NCBI GenBank assembly: GCA_910591455.2 | Contig: OU342807.1 | Location: 4,541,430 to 4,605,429, forward strand | Reading direction: 5' to 3' | DNA: 64,000 nt | Origin: Pholis gunnellus | Taxonomy: Eukaryota; Chordata; Actinopteri; Perciformes; Pholidae | Shown here: one piece after another, positions 29,515-56,201 of the stretch | How positions within the stretch are numbered: the stretch's first letter is position 1 | Layout of the letters: every line of letters starts with the position of its first letter | Program-made: the position numbers and the translations under genes | The notes under the pieces: model-generated | Seen by the model: only the letters and a program-made list of their open reading frames with translations | Databases searched by the model: none | What the model was told of the DNA's origin: nothing

Positions 29515-31924
29515 TAAGTTAACATGCTGATTATGATAAACATCATACGTGCTTAACTTCAGCATGTTAGCATTGTCACTGTGAGGATGTTAGCATTTAG
29601 CATAGCTGTCTAACCTCTTGTTGAACTTTGCACACATGATTCTATCTCACCGACTATTTGGAACAACAATTTCTGAAATTAGTCCAGAGGAAGAGCGCTG
29701 CAGACGGTTATTTCACCAGGGAAAGCCGGCAGCGTCATTTACGTCCACTAAAAGCTTTTGCCGAGTCTCTTCTCATCAAACATATTTTCAATATCACGGC
29801 TGAATATTTAGATGACTCAGACTATGCGGAGGAAGGTCTTTGAATTTGATGGCTGCCCACAATAATTTGAGCCGGAGTTTACAGATATTCATATTTCACA
29901 ACAAGACCCGAGCGGGATTTGGGACACAATAACAAACAATCAAGCGAAAGTTAAAAAGAAAGTTCTCTCTAAAGTCTTTTTCCTTAATGTTCATTGTCAA
30001 ATTGTTAGTGGACTTAACGTCATATTGGCTGGTTACAGCGTTCTCCATCAATACTGGAGAACTTCAAAAATTGTTGTCCTGATTAATCACGTGGACCCAA
30101 AAACATGGGACAATAGCGTTGAAAAACACAGAAGTTACCCTTTAAAAAGGTTCCCTGTGGAGTTCTCTTGGGAACAAACTTTATGTTTACATTCAGGAAT
30201 TTTCTTCCTCAAAAAACATTTGTAAAAATGGTTTAAAATATTTCCTACATTGTTTGCATTTGTGCAGTCTTCTTCTTCTTGCTTTTGTGAGCACATTCTC
30301 CATTTTTTGGCGCGTTACCACAAACAACTGTCCACCAGTAGACAAGTCAAACCAACAAACAAACGTCAAAGATACATAAACTTTGAGCATTAAAGTAAAC
30401 TTTAAATAATGTATAGGCCAGTGTCAGAGTCTCACATGAGAATAATATAAAATATATTATATAAATATTATATAAAATATGAAAGAATAAAATGTGTAAA
30501 GAAAACAGTTATATTTTACTGGATCAGTCGTAAAAATCAAATTCCAAACAGAGCTCAGTGATGTCCAGAAATATTTATTCTTCTTCTTGTCAAATAAATA
30601 TACTCAACAGGTACACACATCAACATGGTGCAACTATATATATATATATATATATATATAGATTCATAGAGATCTGAGAGCAAAAGAAAGAAACCTTTAA
30701 CCTGTGCTGCCTCTTACAAACTATACAGATTCAAACATGAAGAGCGTGAGGATCAGAAGAAGGTTCCGTTGGTCTTTTTCCAAAAATCTGGGCTCAGTTT
30801 TAAGGCTGAAGAGTGGACTGTACGGGACCGTCCAGCTGCTGGAGGGCATGCAAGGCTCAGAGGAAGGCATGCACACGTCTCACTCACTCTCAACACACTT
30901 AGTGCATCACTTCTGTCTCACATTCACACCAAGAAACAAAGAAAATAGACTTAATTAAGTAATTATAACTTATGGAAGCCAAAAACAAAGAGGCTGTTAT
31001 CATTTAAATGTTTGTGAAATGTAAAGACAGTAATAATAACTTATCTGATGGACTTTAAATTAATTCTTTGAATTTCCTTAAATTTATCATTGAATTCACA
31101 AAATCTTAGATTATATGAGAGAAATGAAAAGAGGTCGCTTCCATCCCAGCATTTAATGTAACATTGATGCCCCCCGATCCGAAGAAAAGAGCCTGCGATG
31201 TATCGCATTAAAGTATGAGATACGGCCAAGAAGAAGATGGACTTTTAATATTACTCTTTATATTGTAATTTTACATCTTTTTATCCTTTTTCAGGTTTTA
31301 AACTATTAAATTACAAATTACAAGCCTAACTCTCTTTATACAGAACAAAGCTTCAACATATCTTATCGTCATCACGTCTTTAAACTGTCACGTGATCAAA
31401 GAATCAATAAAGGAAAAGATAAACACTCAAACAAAAAAAACATACATACAAAAAAAATGAACTTAAAACTCTTTGGTCCACTTCATACAACTAAATATTC
31501 AGACCGGAGTCATGAATAAATCTGTAAAATCACCTCGTAAACCAGTTTGACCAGAACGACGGACGCGCTCTGCGTCCTTTGCTTGTTTGACGTTGCTTAT
31601 TGATCGGCTTCAGTTTCTCTTTGTGACGTTATTCCGTGTTGTTTTCAAGGTGCTACTCTCTCAAGAGGACACGCCTTCTTCAAGTGTAAGTCTGGTGATA
31701 TTCTACATGTTTCTTGTCGTCAACAAATCCCAACAAAACATTAAAACCATCAATGAATGTTTCTACTAACAAGTGTGTGTATCAACGCCTGGTGCATCTT
31801 CTTCCTCTGTTCCACAGAGCTCCATTAAAAACACATCGATGAGCCTCACTGTTGTTCATTCATCACCATGAACACACACACACACACACACACACACTGG
31901 AGTTTATCTTAACTCAATCACACA

Positions 31925-32000
31925 CACACCATCCTGCTGCCACACACTCACTAGAGCACCAAATGTGGATTAATCCGCCGCTGAAAATCCCCAACAAACG
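31925..32000 (+). repeat. Dispersed repeat piece (copy 1 of 2)
   Basis: Shares CACC-TCCTGCTGCCAC, AGAGCACCAA, then TGTGGATTAATCCGCCGCTG and AAAAT with 42271-42345. This is a short copy of an interspersed repeat. Confidence 0.7.
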
Positions 32001-34250
32001 CACCAGTTCCTCCTGTTTGATAAAAACTACAATGACCAGCTGTTTTAGGACAAAAGGAAACTATATATTTGTGTTTTTTTAAGACTTACGTCTTCAGTAG
32101 GAACCAAAGGGCTCGGAGCTGAGACAGGAAGTCAACACATTGTTGGCTTGAGTCTTTACAATGGGGCCGTTGACAGTATGGAAATAAATAATGAACTGGA
32201 CACAGAAGTCCTAAAGCTTCCTCCAGCATCCCGCTGATGTGCCGCTACGCTCCATCAACTAAAACCCTCTCATCCCTGGGCCTTTACAACTCCGTTTCCT
32301 AGTCAAACGTAAATTAAATTACAGTAATTCATCTCAAGAGAACCTAATAAATCCTACTTTTCCTATTTAAATAAATCTGTCTCGACTAAAGCGGTGCTTC
32401 AAGACAACACGGCTGAAGCAATAAAATAAAAGCGGAGAAAACGAGGCGGCACGTTTGCAAAATACACAACAGAAACGTGACACTTACACACTTTCACACA
32501 AACACAAAAGCAAGAATCTGCTACTGTATCGAGGTCAACTATGGAAACAAGTCATAGTCCCATTATCTTATAGCTGCAACTGTTGATGATCTACACACAG
32601 ACACACACACAAAGGTTCCAACTTCACACACTGTTTGGCTAGAAATGGTCTTTATGCTTCATCCCTTTCTCCTTAAATGTGTGAGTCTGATTTAATCTAT
32701 TTAAGAAACAAACTATATTCAAAGTGTTGCTGTTGAACCAGTCATAACGTGTTCGGTGGTCTTTGCACTCACACACACACACTGTTATCGTCCACTCGCC
32801 TCGGAGGCCGATGGATGGATGGATCGACCGGTCGGTCGTTTCCGCTTTAACAGTCAGCGACATGCATTAAGCCAGATGATCACATGACACCATGGGGAGA
32901 CAGTCCATAGGCATATCTTTGTCATATAGACAATTCTGGATTTGGGATCCAGAGTGTGCTGAGAGTTAACGGGGCTGTCGGGACCTTTTTGGGACTGATG
33001 TCACTCGATTGTTTTACATTTTACACAAAAACAAACTAGTTAATTTGATTTATTGTCCAGTCGACCACTGCAGGGTGTTACAGAGAAGGGCTCCTTACCT
33101 CAGCAGAAATAAAGAACTCACTTTGCAGTAAATAACCTAATAATTTACCTTCAGAAAGTTTTAACAAGTTGGGAAAACGTCTTTTAACCGCCCGTTGAAG
33201 CTAGTTTCAGGTTGGATGCTGCTGCCGGACTGGACAGAATCGACTTAAATCAACTCGTCACTGAAAACCACATTAAAAAAAACGTCAGTAGTCTGAAGAA
33301 GCCTCCAATGTGACGGCCGGCTACCTGTCACACAAAAATCAAGTGGCTAGTGGACTCACATATGTCTGAACACACACAGACACACACACAAACACACACC
33401 TTCTAGCGAGCGGACATAAATTAGGCCTGAGACGGTTAACACGAGCAGATTGGTCCAGATCCTCAGGCTTTGAGCAACACACTTATCTAAAAACAACAGG
33501 AGAGGAGGAGAGAGGAGAGGGAAATAAAAAGGAAACAAAGGACAGGCAGCAGCGTCCTGACGGTTCAGATGCACTTTTTTATCTGGAAGAACCGTCCTGA
33601 CTCGAGTCCTCTCTCGGGACAACATCCTTACGTAAGAGCCCTAAATGACTGTAAAATCCAACAGGATGTGATGTCAGCAGAGGGCGGGGCCAGCGAGAAA
33701 GAGAAATGACCGGTGAAGTGATTCACCCACGACTGCGTCAACTCGGACACGGTTCGCTCTGCGTCCTGGAGTCAGGAGCTCAGGCTGGTCACCGCTCGGT
33801 CTGTGACTTCATTCCAAACATCTGATCGCGACGAACGTCACAAACAACCTGCTGATCTTACAGGTCAACCTCTCAAAAAAGACCCCGAAAAGAATAAATA
33901 AATAAATGAAAAGGGTTTGTACACTGGCCCACAAGTTTTACAGCAGAGAGGAAAAAGACGTCAGGTGAAGTTTTTTTAGAACCTGGAGACTTTCCCGACG
34001 TAGGCAAGAGGAGGCAGAGGAGTTAACATTCATAATCTACTGGAGGAGGAAGAAGAGGAAGTACAGAAGGGAAACAGGAGAGAGATTATCGGGAGAAGAG
34101 AGTGTGTTTGTGTGTGGGGGGGGGGGAATGGTTGGGTTCACTGCTGATCCTGCTGTCCATGAAAAAGGCCTTCTTCTGGGTGAATATCAGACTATTGCAG
34201 TTCTCTGGGGGCTGGCGCCGCCTACTGGCCAGGTGAGACGTCACCTTCTG

Positions 34251-48778
<14,528 letters not shown>

Positions 48779-50754
48779 CACTCACTGACTGTGCTGGCGG
48801 CGGTGCACCAGTTGGGGGAAATAAATTTTGAAAAACAAGCAAGAATCAGTAGGACTTTCTTTCTGTCAGCTCCGTTAGGAGCTACGGTGACGTTAGCTTC
48901 AGGCTAGCCGAAGTTAGCATCCGCAGTGACCGCAAATAAATCAGAGTGGGTCGGTGAAGTAAGTGTCTGAAGACCCTCACGCAGACATTTAGACCCCTAA
49001 CTGCCCTCACAGAACCGGGGTCATTGATTTAAGACGGTACATAATTGGTGAAGTTTCTGTTCACCAGCTTCCTTATTTACCATCAAGTTAGCTAGCAAAA
49101 CAAATGTGTATCTTACTTCCGGCGTCACTTTTCAAAATAAAACGCAGAGACTCGTTTGTGATAAATGTGTGCTGGTTAAAATCTTCACTTCAAATACAAT
49201 TTATGGTCTCCAAAAACACTTCATGACAGTGTAAAATGATATATATCTGGGTAGATTTATTCAAGTGTTGTCTTACTGTTTACAAATGGCATTATTTGTT
49301 TTATATATCTGCAATATAAATACACTGAAATCAAATGTATTTTTTCTGTATATACAATATTTTTAGTTATAGTTATATTTTAGTTATTGTGGATTCTTTA
49401 CTTAGTTAATATTCTTTACTGTTTATTACTTATTTATAATACTTGTTTGGATCTTGTTTTTACTATGTCTCTTGATTTTACTATCCACTCTATATATATA
49501 CTCAACTATTCTGCTGTAATCCTGTTAATTTCCCTGCTGCAGGACTAATAAAGGATTATCTTATCTTATCCTATAGGCTATGTACGTGTATATACTGTCT
49601 ATTTTTTTTAATATGTATTTATAGTTGTACAAATGTTTATGTTGTACCTTTGTCCAGCTTTTTGTTTTTAGCTCTATATCGATTCTGTGTACATAATTAG
49701 ACCATAAATGAGACCAATGAGAATGAAGCAGCCTCATAGAGGTAGGCTTACTCCACCTTTACTTGAGTATTTTCATGTTATACTTATTTTTACAACACTT
49801 GCAGATACAAATTACTTTTCCGATTAACAATTTACGTGCAAACATTAAACACTTCTGCTTGCATATTTTTGACAATTACTGTTGAAGAGATGAATTTATT
49901 TGTCAAATAATCAATTATTCGATGGACATAATATTTATGAGCAACTCTCTTGATGAAAAATTGTTTGAATCATTTTTTTTGCAAAAGAGCAAAATATTCA
50001 GCTTCTGAGAATATGCTGCTTATCTCAGTTTGATATCTTTGTAGGCGGAATATCTTGTTTGTTTTTTACTGGTAAATGAACAAAACAAAATATCTGAAGA
50101 TGTCACCTTTGATTCGAGGACATTGTAAAATATTATATTCATTGTTTCTGATGCTAAATAGATAAAGTGAATCATCAATTTTCTTTAATTGAGAAAATAA
50201 TCAGCAGAATAATCAATGATAAGTCTGTGTGTACATTGAGAGCTACAAGAAATCAGAGGCAGATGTCTTGCCTACGTACACATACTTGGCTGATAAAGCT
50301 GATTCTGATCATCTGACGATAATCTTTGGATACACCACTACCTGTTATTATGAAGCTCATTAATGTAACGCTGAAGCGTTTTATTTTGAAACTGGTGTCT
50401 TCTTCTCTGAGATGAGTCACATGTGATTCCCTCCTGTGACCACCAGAGATGACAACAGCTCCATTTAGAGGGAAGAGAGTTTCAACTTCCTCCTCTGATT
50501 TAGCAACAAGACGAAAATACAAGATTTACACGAGACATTTTGAATATTACAGGACAAACAGTGAGCTGACAGTCAAATAGTTGCAGAGCTGTGGAGGACT
50601 GTACTTGATTGCTGTTCTTTGCTCAACATAAGATATATTTTGGTGTGGGATTAACCTTTTATTTTGTGGTAGCTGCAATAAACTCACACAACAGACAAAA
50701 GAAGATAAAGCAAGTGAAACGTATCCCTATAGGTTAAACTTATCCTGCTCCAAA
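48779..50754. other. Spacer between ero1b and the TRIM array
   Basis: Includes the ero1b 5' flank (48779-49150), AT-rich DNA, and from about 50400 a segment homologous to the 5' flank of the next TRIM unit (motifs CCTCCTGTGACCA and ATTACAGGACAAACAGTGAG also occur at 53759-53915). The duplicated TRIM unit therefore begins near 50400. No coding sequence is supported. Confidence 0.65.
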
Positions 50755-50876
50755 TGTCTGTAACTATAATCATGTCTAACCCTGAAAAACGGGAAACAAG
50801 CCCTCCAATAACAGAGCTGCTGTAAGAGGCGGTGCTTCCACGTCACATTCCATAAATGAAACTTAATGTTTTTCAG
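50755..50876 (+). promoter_or_regulatory. Conserved TRIM proximal promoter block, copy 1
   Basis: A block shared with the other three units: TGTCTGTAACT, ACAGAGCTGCTGTAAGAGGC, a CACGTCAC element (CRE-like half site) and ATGAAACTTAATGTTTTTCAG. The GTGAAACT in copies 2 and 3 resembles an interferon-response half site; copy 1 reads ATGAAACT. A promoter role is inferred from conservation just upstream of the 5' UTR exon. Confidence 0.45.
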
Positions 50877-50972
50877 AGTGACAGCAGAGCTGCAGTCGAG
50901 ACGAGTCTCTGTGCCTAAAGAAATATTAAACTGAGTTCGTCAGGTCTTTCTCAACAACTGACCCAAATACTG
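50877..50972 (+). other. TRIM copy 1 non-coding first exon
   Basis: A conserved segment starts AGTGACAGCAGAGCTGCAGT and ends ACTG followed by the donor GTGAGT. The acceptor is at TTCTCAG (exon 2 from 51204), nine bases before the start codon. The 5' end is approximate. Confidence 0.65.
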
Positions 50973-51212
50973 GTGAGTGCAGCTGATAATATTTACCGTG
51001 TTTCAAAACGTGCAGCTCTAAGCAAACAGGAAGCTACACTCTTATCATATCATACTGACACTGATCTAATGGAATTAGGGAACATAGGATTCAATAAGAT
51101 GTTTTTTTAAATATTGCAGTTATCATACTTTAAAACCTTTTTATACACATGAAAATGACACATGTAGCAAAACCTTTGATGATACTTTGACTTTTGTTCT
51201 CAGAGTGTAGAT

Positions 51213-52853
51213 ATGTCTGCTGTCAGCTGTCTGCTGTCTGAAGATCAGTTTCGATGCTCCATCTGCCTGGATGTGTTCACTGATCCAGTCAGCACACCAT
51301 GTGGACACAACTTCTGCAAAAACTGCATCACTAAACACTGGAGCACTAAATACAAGTGCCAGTGTCCCTTGTGTAATGAGGCTTTTTCCACAAGACCGGA
51401 TTTGAGAGTCAACACTTTGTTCTCTGAGATGGTTGCTCAGTTCAGATGGTCATCTCAAAAGAAAGCCAGCAGCTCAGAGCAACAAGAGTCCAAACCAGGA
51501 GAAGTTCCCTGTGACGTCTGCACTGGAACCAAACTGAAGGCCCTGAAGTCCTGCCTGGTGTGTCTGGTCTCCTACTGTGAGACTCACCTGGAGCCTCATC
51601 TGACAGCTTCACGTCTGAAAAGACATCAGCTGATCGACCCTGTGAAGAACCTGGAAGACAGGATGTGTACGAAGCACGATAAACCTCTGGAGCTGTTCTG
51701 TAAGACCGACCAGATGTGTGTCTGCACGCATTGCCCTGCTTTAGACCACAAGACGCACAGGTTTGTTCCTCTGAAAGTAGAATATGAAGGAAAGAAGGCA
51801 AAGCTGAAGAAGACTGAGGCTGAAATTCAGCAGATGATCCAGAAGAGACAACTGAAGATTCAGGTGTTTAAAATCACAGTGAAGCGTATGAAGGAAAATG
51901 CCCACATGGAGGTAGCAGAAAGTGTTCGGGTCTTCACTGCTCTGAAGAAGTGTGTTGATAGAGGCCTGAACGAGCTCGTCAAAACGATAGAAGAGAAGCA
52001 CAAAACGACACAGAAACAGGCCGAAGCTTTCATCAGGGAGCTGGAACGGGAAATCTCTGAGCTGAAGAAGAGAAGCGCTGAGGTGGTTCAGGTCTCACTC
52101 TCTGAAGACCACGTTCACCTCCTTCAAAGCTTCCCGTACCTGACAACTGCTCCACCCACCAAGGACTGGACCGAGGTCAGCGTCCATCCACCGTCATATG
52201 AGGGGACTGTGGTGGGAGCTTTGCATCAGCTGGAGGAGACGCTCAGTAGAGAGATGAAGAAGCTGTTCGAGGAGGCTGAGCTGAAGAGGGTCCAGAAGTT
52301 TGCAGTGGATGTGACTCTTGATCCTGATACAGCTCATCCTGAACTCCTCCTGTCTGATGATGGGAAACAAGTGAAACATGGTAATGTGAAGAAGAATCTC
52401 CGAGACAACCCAGAGAGATTTTCTCATTATAATTTTGTCTTAGGAAAGCAGAGTGTCTCCTCAGGCAGATTCTACTTTGAGGTTCAGGTTAAAGGGAAGC
52501 CTAAATGGAATTTAGGAGTGGCCAGCAAGTCAGTCTACAGGAAGGGACTAATCACAATGACACCTGAATATGGTTACTGGACCATCTGGTTGAGGAATGG
52601 AAATGAGTACAAAGCTCTTGATGGCCCTTCAGTCCCTCTCTCTCTGAAGTCTCAGCTTCAGAAGGTGGGGGTGTTTGTGGATTATGAGGAGGGTCTGGTC
52701 TCCTTCTATGACGTAGATGCTGCAGCTCTTATCTACTCCTTCACTGGCTGCTCCTTCACTGAGAAACTTTTCCCATTCTTCAGTCCATGTAGGAATGATG
52801 GTGGTCAAAACACCGCCCCTCTGATCATCTCTCCTGTCAATCAAACTGTCTGA
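51213..52853 (+). CDS. TRIM E3 ubiquitin ligase, bloodthirsty-like, copy 1
   Basis: Probable RING-type ubiquitin ligase of the fish TRIM39/bloodthirsty-like group; 546 residues in one coding exon. The RING (C15-C54) has the C3HC4 pattern CSIC, CGH, CKNC and CPLC. A B-box-1-type zinc cluster follows at about 100-125 (CDVC, CLVC, CETH), then B-box 2 at about 152-187 (CTKH, C, HCPALDHKTH). A charged coiled coil spans about 190-330 and the PRY-SPRY about 365-540 (VTLDPDTAHP, RFYFEV, VDYEEGLVSFYDV). Kozak context is AGATATGT. The start is fixed by the acceptor nine bases upstream. The coiled coil (for example FKITVKRMKENAHMEVAE) differs markedly from copies 2-4. SPRY domains usually bind targets; no target can be inferred. 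Confidence 0.93.
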   Translation: MSAVSCLLSEDQFRCSICLDVFTDPVSTPCGHNFCKNCITKHWSTKYKCQCPLCNEAFSTRPDLRVNTLFSEMVAQFRWSSQKKASSSEQQESKPGEVPCDVCTGTKLKALKSCLVCLVSYCETHLEPHLTASRLKRHQLIDPVKNLEDRMCTKHDKPLELFCKTDQMCVCTHCPALDHKTHRFVPLKVEYEGKKAKLKKTEAEIQQMIQKRQLKIQVFKITVKRMKENAHMEVAESVRVFTALKKCVDRGLNELVKTIEEKHKTTQKQAEAFIRELEREISELKKRSAEVVQVSLSEDHVHLLQSFPYLTTAPPTKDWTEVSVHPPSYEGTVVGALHQLEETLSREMKKLFEEAELKRVQKFAVDVTLDPDTAHPELLLSDDGKQVKHGNVKKNLRDNPERFSHYNFVLGKQSVSSGRFYFEVQVKGKPKWNLGVASKSVYRKGLITMTPEYGYWTIWLRNGNEYKALDGPSVPLSLKSQLQKVGVFVDYEEGLVSFYDVDAAALIYSFTGCSFTEKLFPFFSPCRNDGGQNTAPLIISPVNQTV

Positions 52854-53459
52854 TCTTTTTTTATGATCGGCAACTAATTGAACAATGAAGCGTTGCCAGT
52901 GAAACATTAACATATTGATTTAATCTTTCCATTTCATGTCCACAAAGTAAATATATAGCAGACAAAGTTTTCACACAGTCATCACGAGGATGTGATTCAA
53001 TTAAAGACATAAGAACTAAACAAACAATAACAGGTGGATGAAGATGTATTATCATTTATGGTAACAAATGTACATATTGAGTGGTAATGTTTGGTGTAAA
53101 CTTGTTTTCATCTGGATGTGATTGGTCATTACTTTCTCTTTTGTGTTATTCTGTCACTCAGTGTGTCATAAGAAGTGAGAACATGAACTGGAAGAGTTCA
53201 CCGTTAAAATGTGGATTATTTTATGGCGTTGCTTCTTAAAGAGAAATGTATAGATTTGTTTACTGATATACTCAACAATGTAGTGATGAATAATATAGAT
53301 TTTTGTATGTAAATTCCTGGGCTTTGGATATAATGGTACTGATATACATTTATTTTAATTAGCATTTCGTTGACTTTTCTTTTCTTTAATTATTTCCTTT
53401 TGAATGTTTTACATAAAGCTCTTTGGATGTCTGTTCAGCCTGTGTTTGAGTACTATAAT

Positions 53460-54109
53460 TACCAGATTACGTTGGTTGTAAAAGGTTTCCATGACAGGTT
53501 ATTTTATACCAGTGACCTCGTCCAGCACTGAGTCCTCAACCTCATTCCTAAAAGACAGAAAAGGTTGATATGTGTCAGGGACTACAACAGATGCTGTAAA
53601 GTGAATGAAAACATGTTTTGCAATGAATGAAATTACTCTGCTGTAAAGTATCACGGCAGTAAAATCCTGTGCAGAAGAAGAAGCCGTTGAAGTTGTTATT
53701 TAAAAATGGAGTCTTGTCTATAAAATCACCAACGTTTTCACAGGTGTGCTGTGTTTCCCTCCTGTGACCAGTAGATGTCAGCACAGCACACATCACAGGG
53801 GGAAGCGATTGTTAAAGGCGTGAACAGACTGCACACTATTCAACTTCCTGGTCTGATTTAGTGACTAATATCAATAAGAGAAGGTTACAACATTACAGGA
53901 CAAACAGTGAGCTGAACTGTGGACTGACAGTAAGATTGCTGCAGAGCTGAAGAAGACTGTAAAGGGACTTTTGTTTCCTGCCGATCCAAAAATATATTTC
54001 TACATGTAGGACTGACTTCTTTTTGTGAAAAGGGTTCTGGTGGCTGCAGGAAAAGGAAGATAAATAAAGACTTAATAGCTTCCCTAGAGAATAAACTCCT
54101 CTTCTGTCA
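53460..54109 (+). repeat. Duplicated inter-TRIM spacer, unit A
   Basis: Spacer downstream of TRIM copy 1, nearly identical to 56810-57448. A 73-codon minus-strand frame (53575-53796) has the same translation in both spacers. This reflects a recent duplication or conversion rather than selection on a protein. Confidence 0.8.
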
Positions 54110-54230
54110 AATGTCTGTAACTAAACTCATGTCTAACCCTGAAGGAGGAAACACAACCTCACAAACAGAGCTGCTGTAAGAGGCGGAGCTTCAACGTCAC
54201 GTTCCTGAAGTGAAACTTAATGTTTGTCAG
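54110..54230 (+). promoter_or_regulatory. Conserved TRIM proximal promoter block, copy 2
   Basis: Contains TGTCTGTAACTAAACTCATG, GAGCTGCTGTAAGAGGCGG, AACGTCACG and GAAGTGAAACTTAATG. Nearly identical to copy 3. Confidence 0.45.
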
Positions 54231-54332
54231 AGTGACAGCAGAGCTGCAGTCGAGACGAGTCTCTGTGTTTCTGTCTGAAGAAATATTACACTTTGTTCGT
54301 CAGGACTTTCTCAACAACTGACCCAAACACTG
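54231..54332 (+). other. TRIM copy 2 non-coding first exon
   Basis: Starts AGTGACAGCA and ends CACTG before GTGAGT. Spliced to 54552 after TTCTCAG. Confidence 0.65.
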
Positions 54333-54560
54333 GTGAGTGCAGCTGATAATATTTACTGTGTTTCAATAGCATTCACACAAAACTCACAGCTCGAATCAAA
54401 CAGGAAGTTACACTCTTTTAATTCTATAATGACGCTGGTCTGATGGCCTTAAGTGAAGACTGACAAGACTTTAAGTCAAATGAATCTAAAAATCTAATAA
54501 TTAATGATGTTCTAAAATCGTTTTTAGTCACGCTTTCCCTTTTGTTCTCAGTGTGTAGAT

Positions 54561-56201
54561 ATGTCTGCTGCCAGCAATCTGCTGTCTGAAGATCAGTTTC
54601 TGTGCTCCATCTGTCTGGATGTGTTCACTGATCCAGTCAGCACATCATGTGGACACAACTTCTGCAAAAACTGCATTAATGAACACTGGAATACGAGTGA
54701 CAGATGCCAGTGTCCCATGTGTAAAGAGGTTTTCAACACAAAACCGGATTTGAGGGTCAACACTTTGTTCTCTGAGATGGTTGTTCAGTTCAGACAGTCA
54801 GCTCAACAGAAAACCAGCAGCTCAGAGCAACAAGAGTCCAAACCAGGAGAAGTTCCCTGTGACGTCTGCACTGGAACCAAACTGAAGGCCCTGAAGTCCT
54901 GCCTGGTGTGTCTGGCCTCCTACTGTGAGACTCACCTGGAGCCTCATCTGACAGCTTCACGTCTGAAAAGACATCAGCTGATCGACCCTGTGGAGAACCT
55001 GGAAGACAGGATGTGTACGAAGCACGATAAACCTCTGGAGCTGTTCTGTAAGACCGACCAGACATGTGTCTGCATGCTCTGCACTGTTTTAGATCACAAG
55101 ACGCATGATGTTGTTCCTCTGAAAGAAGAATATGAAGGAAAGAAGGTCGAGCTGAAGAAGACAGAGGCTGAAATTCAGCAGATGATCCAGAAGAGACGAC
55201 TGAAGATTCAGGAGATCAAACACTCAGTCGACCTCAGTGAGGAAGATGCAGACAGAGAGAAAGCAGAAGGTGTTCAGGTCTTCACTGATCTGAAGGAGTC
55301 TGTTGAGAGAGGCCTGAACGAGCTCATCAAAACAATAGAAGAGAAGCAGAAAAGAAAAGAAAAACAGGCCAAAGCTTTCATCAAAGAGCTGGAACAGGAA
55401 ATCTCTGAGCTGAAGAAGAGAAGCGCTGAGGTGGTTCAGGTCTCACTCTCTGAAGACCACGTTCACTTCCTTCAAAGCTTCCAGTACCTGAAAGCTGCTC
55501 CACCCACCAAGGACTGGACAGAGGTCAGTGTCCATCCACCGTCATATGAGGGGACTGTGGTGGGATCTTTGCATCAGCTGGAGGAGACGCTCAGTAGAGA
55601 GATGAAGAAGTTCTTCGATGAGGCTGAGCTGAAGAGGGTCCAGAAGTTTGCAGTGGATGTGACTCTTGATCCTGATACAGCTTATCCCAGTCTCATCTTG
55701 TCTGCTGATGGGAAACAAGTGAAACATGGTGATGTGAAGAAGAAACTCCCAAAGATTCCAAAGAGATTTTCTTTAGAGAATTATGTTTTAGGAAAGCAGT
55801 GTTTTTTTTCAGGCAGATTTTACTTTGAGGTTGAAGTTACAGGAAAGACTGCATGGGATTTAGGAGTGGTCAGAGAGTCGATCAACAGGAAGGGATTCAT
55901 CAATCTGAGCCCTCAGGATGGTTACTGGACGATGTTGTTGAGAAAAGGAAATGTGTACAAAGCTGCTACTGACCCTCCAGTCAGTCTCTCTCTGAAGTCT
56001 CGGCCTCAGAAGGTGGGGGTGTTTGTGGATTATGAGGAGGGTCTGGTCTCCTTCTATGACGTAGATGCTGCAGCTCTTATCTACTCCTTCACTGGCTGCT
56101 CCTTCGAAGAGAAACTCTTCCCATTCTTCAGTCCTGAATATAATGATGTTGGTGAAAACCCCGCCCCTCTGATCATCTCCCCCGTCAATCAAACTGTCTG
56201 A
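54561..56201 (+). CDS. TRIM E3 ubiquitin ligase, bloodthirsty-like, copy 2
   Basis: 546 residues with the same domain order as copy 1 and intact RING ligands (CSIC, CGH, CKNC, CPMC), B-box 1-type cluster, B-box 2 (CTKHDKPLELFCKTDQTCVC), coiled coil and PRY-SPRY. The coiled coil has the KHSVDLSEEDADREKAEGV version shared with copies 3 and 4. The SPRY differs in its variable loops (VTGKTAWDLGVVRESINRKG, RKGNVYKAATDPPVS, FFSPEYNDVGENPAPL). The start codon is 3348 bp after that of copy 1. The open reading frame is uninterrupted, so it is likely functional. Confidence 0.93.
   Translation: MSAASNLLSEDQFLCSICLDVFTDPVSTSCGHNFCKNCINEHWNTSDRCQCPMCKEVFNTKPDLRVNTLFSEMVVQFRQSAQQKTSSSEQQESKPGEVPCDVCTGTKLKALKSCLVCLASYCETHLEPHLTASRLKRHQLIDPVENLEDRMCTKHDKPLELFCKTDQTCVCMLCTVLDHKTHDVVPLKEEYEGKKVELKKTEAEIQQMIQKRRLKIQEIKHSVDLSEEDADREKAEGVQVFTDLKESVERGLNELIKTIEEKQKRKEKQAKAFIKELEQEISELKKRSAEVVQVSLSEDHVHFLQSFQYLKAAPPTKDWTEVSVHPPSYEGTVVGSLHQLEETLSREMKKFFDEAELKRVQKFAVDVTLDPDTAYPSLILSADGKQVKHGDVKKKLPKIPKRFSLENYVLGKQCFFSGRFYFEVEVTGKTAWDLGVVRESINRKGFINLSPQDGYWTMLLRKGNVYKAATDPPVSLSLKSRPQKVGVFVDYEEGLVSFYDVDAAALIYSFTGCSFEEKLFPFFSPEYNDVGENPAPLIISPVNQTV

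Larger units (their letters stand above)
27619..34250. other. Convergent intergenic region, gpr137b to ero1b
   Basis: It holds the gpr137b 3' UTR at its left and probably the ero1b 3' UTR at its right. In minus orientation an AATAAA lies near 30577, a candidate polyadenylation signal about 3.7 kb after the ero1b stop. Other contents are degenerate repeat units (27840-28160), a hairpin (28483-28571), a 44-bp minisatellite (29336-29514), (TA)n at 30634-30660, short (CA)n tracts and a dispersed repeat piece (31925-32000). No protein-coding exon was supported. Confidence 0.6.

Noticed and set aside
53575..53796. 73-residue minus-strand frame repeated at 56923-57144
   Set aside because: Identity is explained by spacer duplication; no start context, domain or splice evidence, and not kept in the copy 3 or copy 4 flanks.
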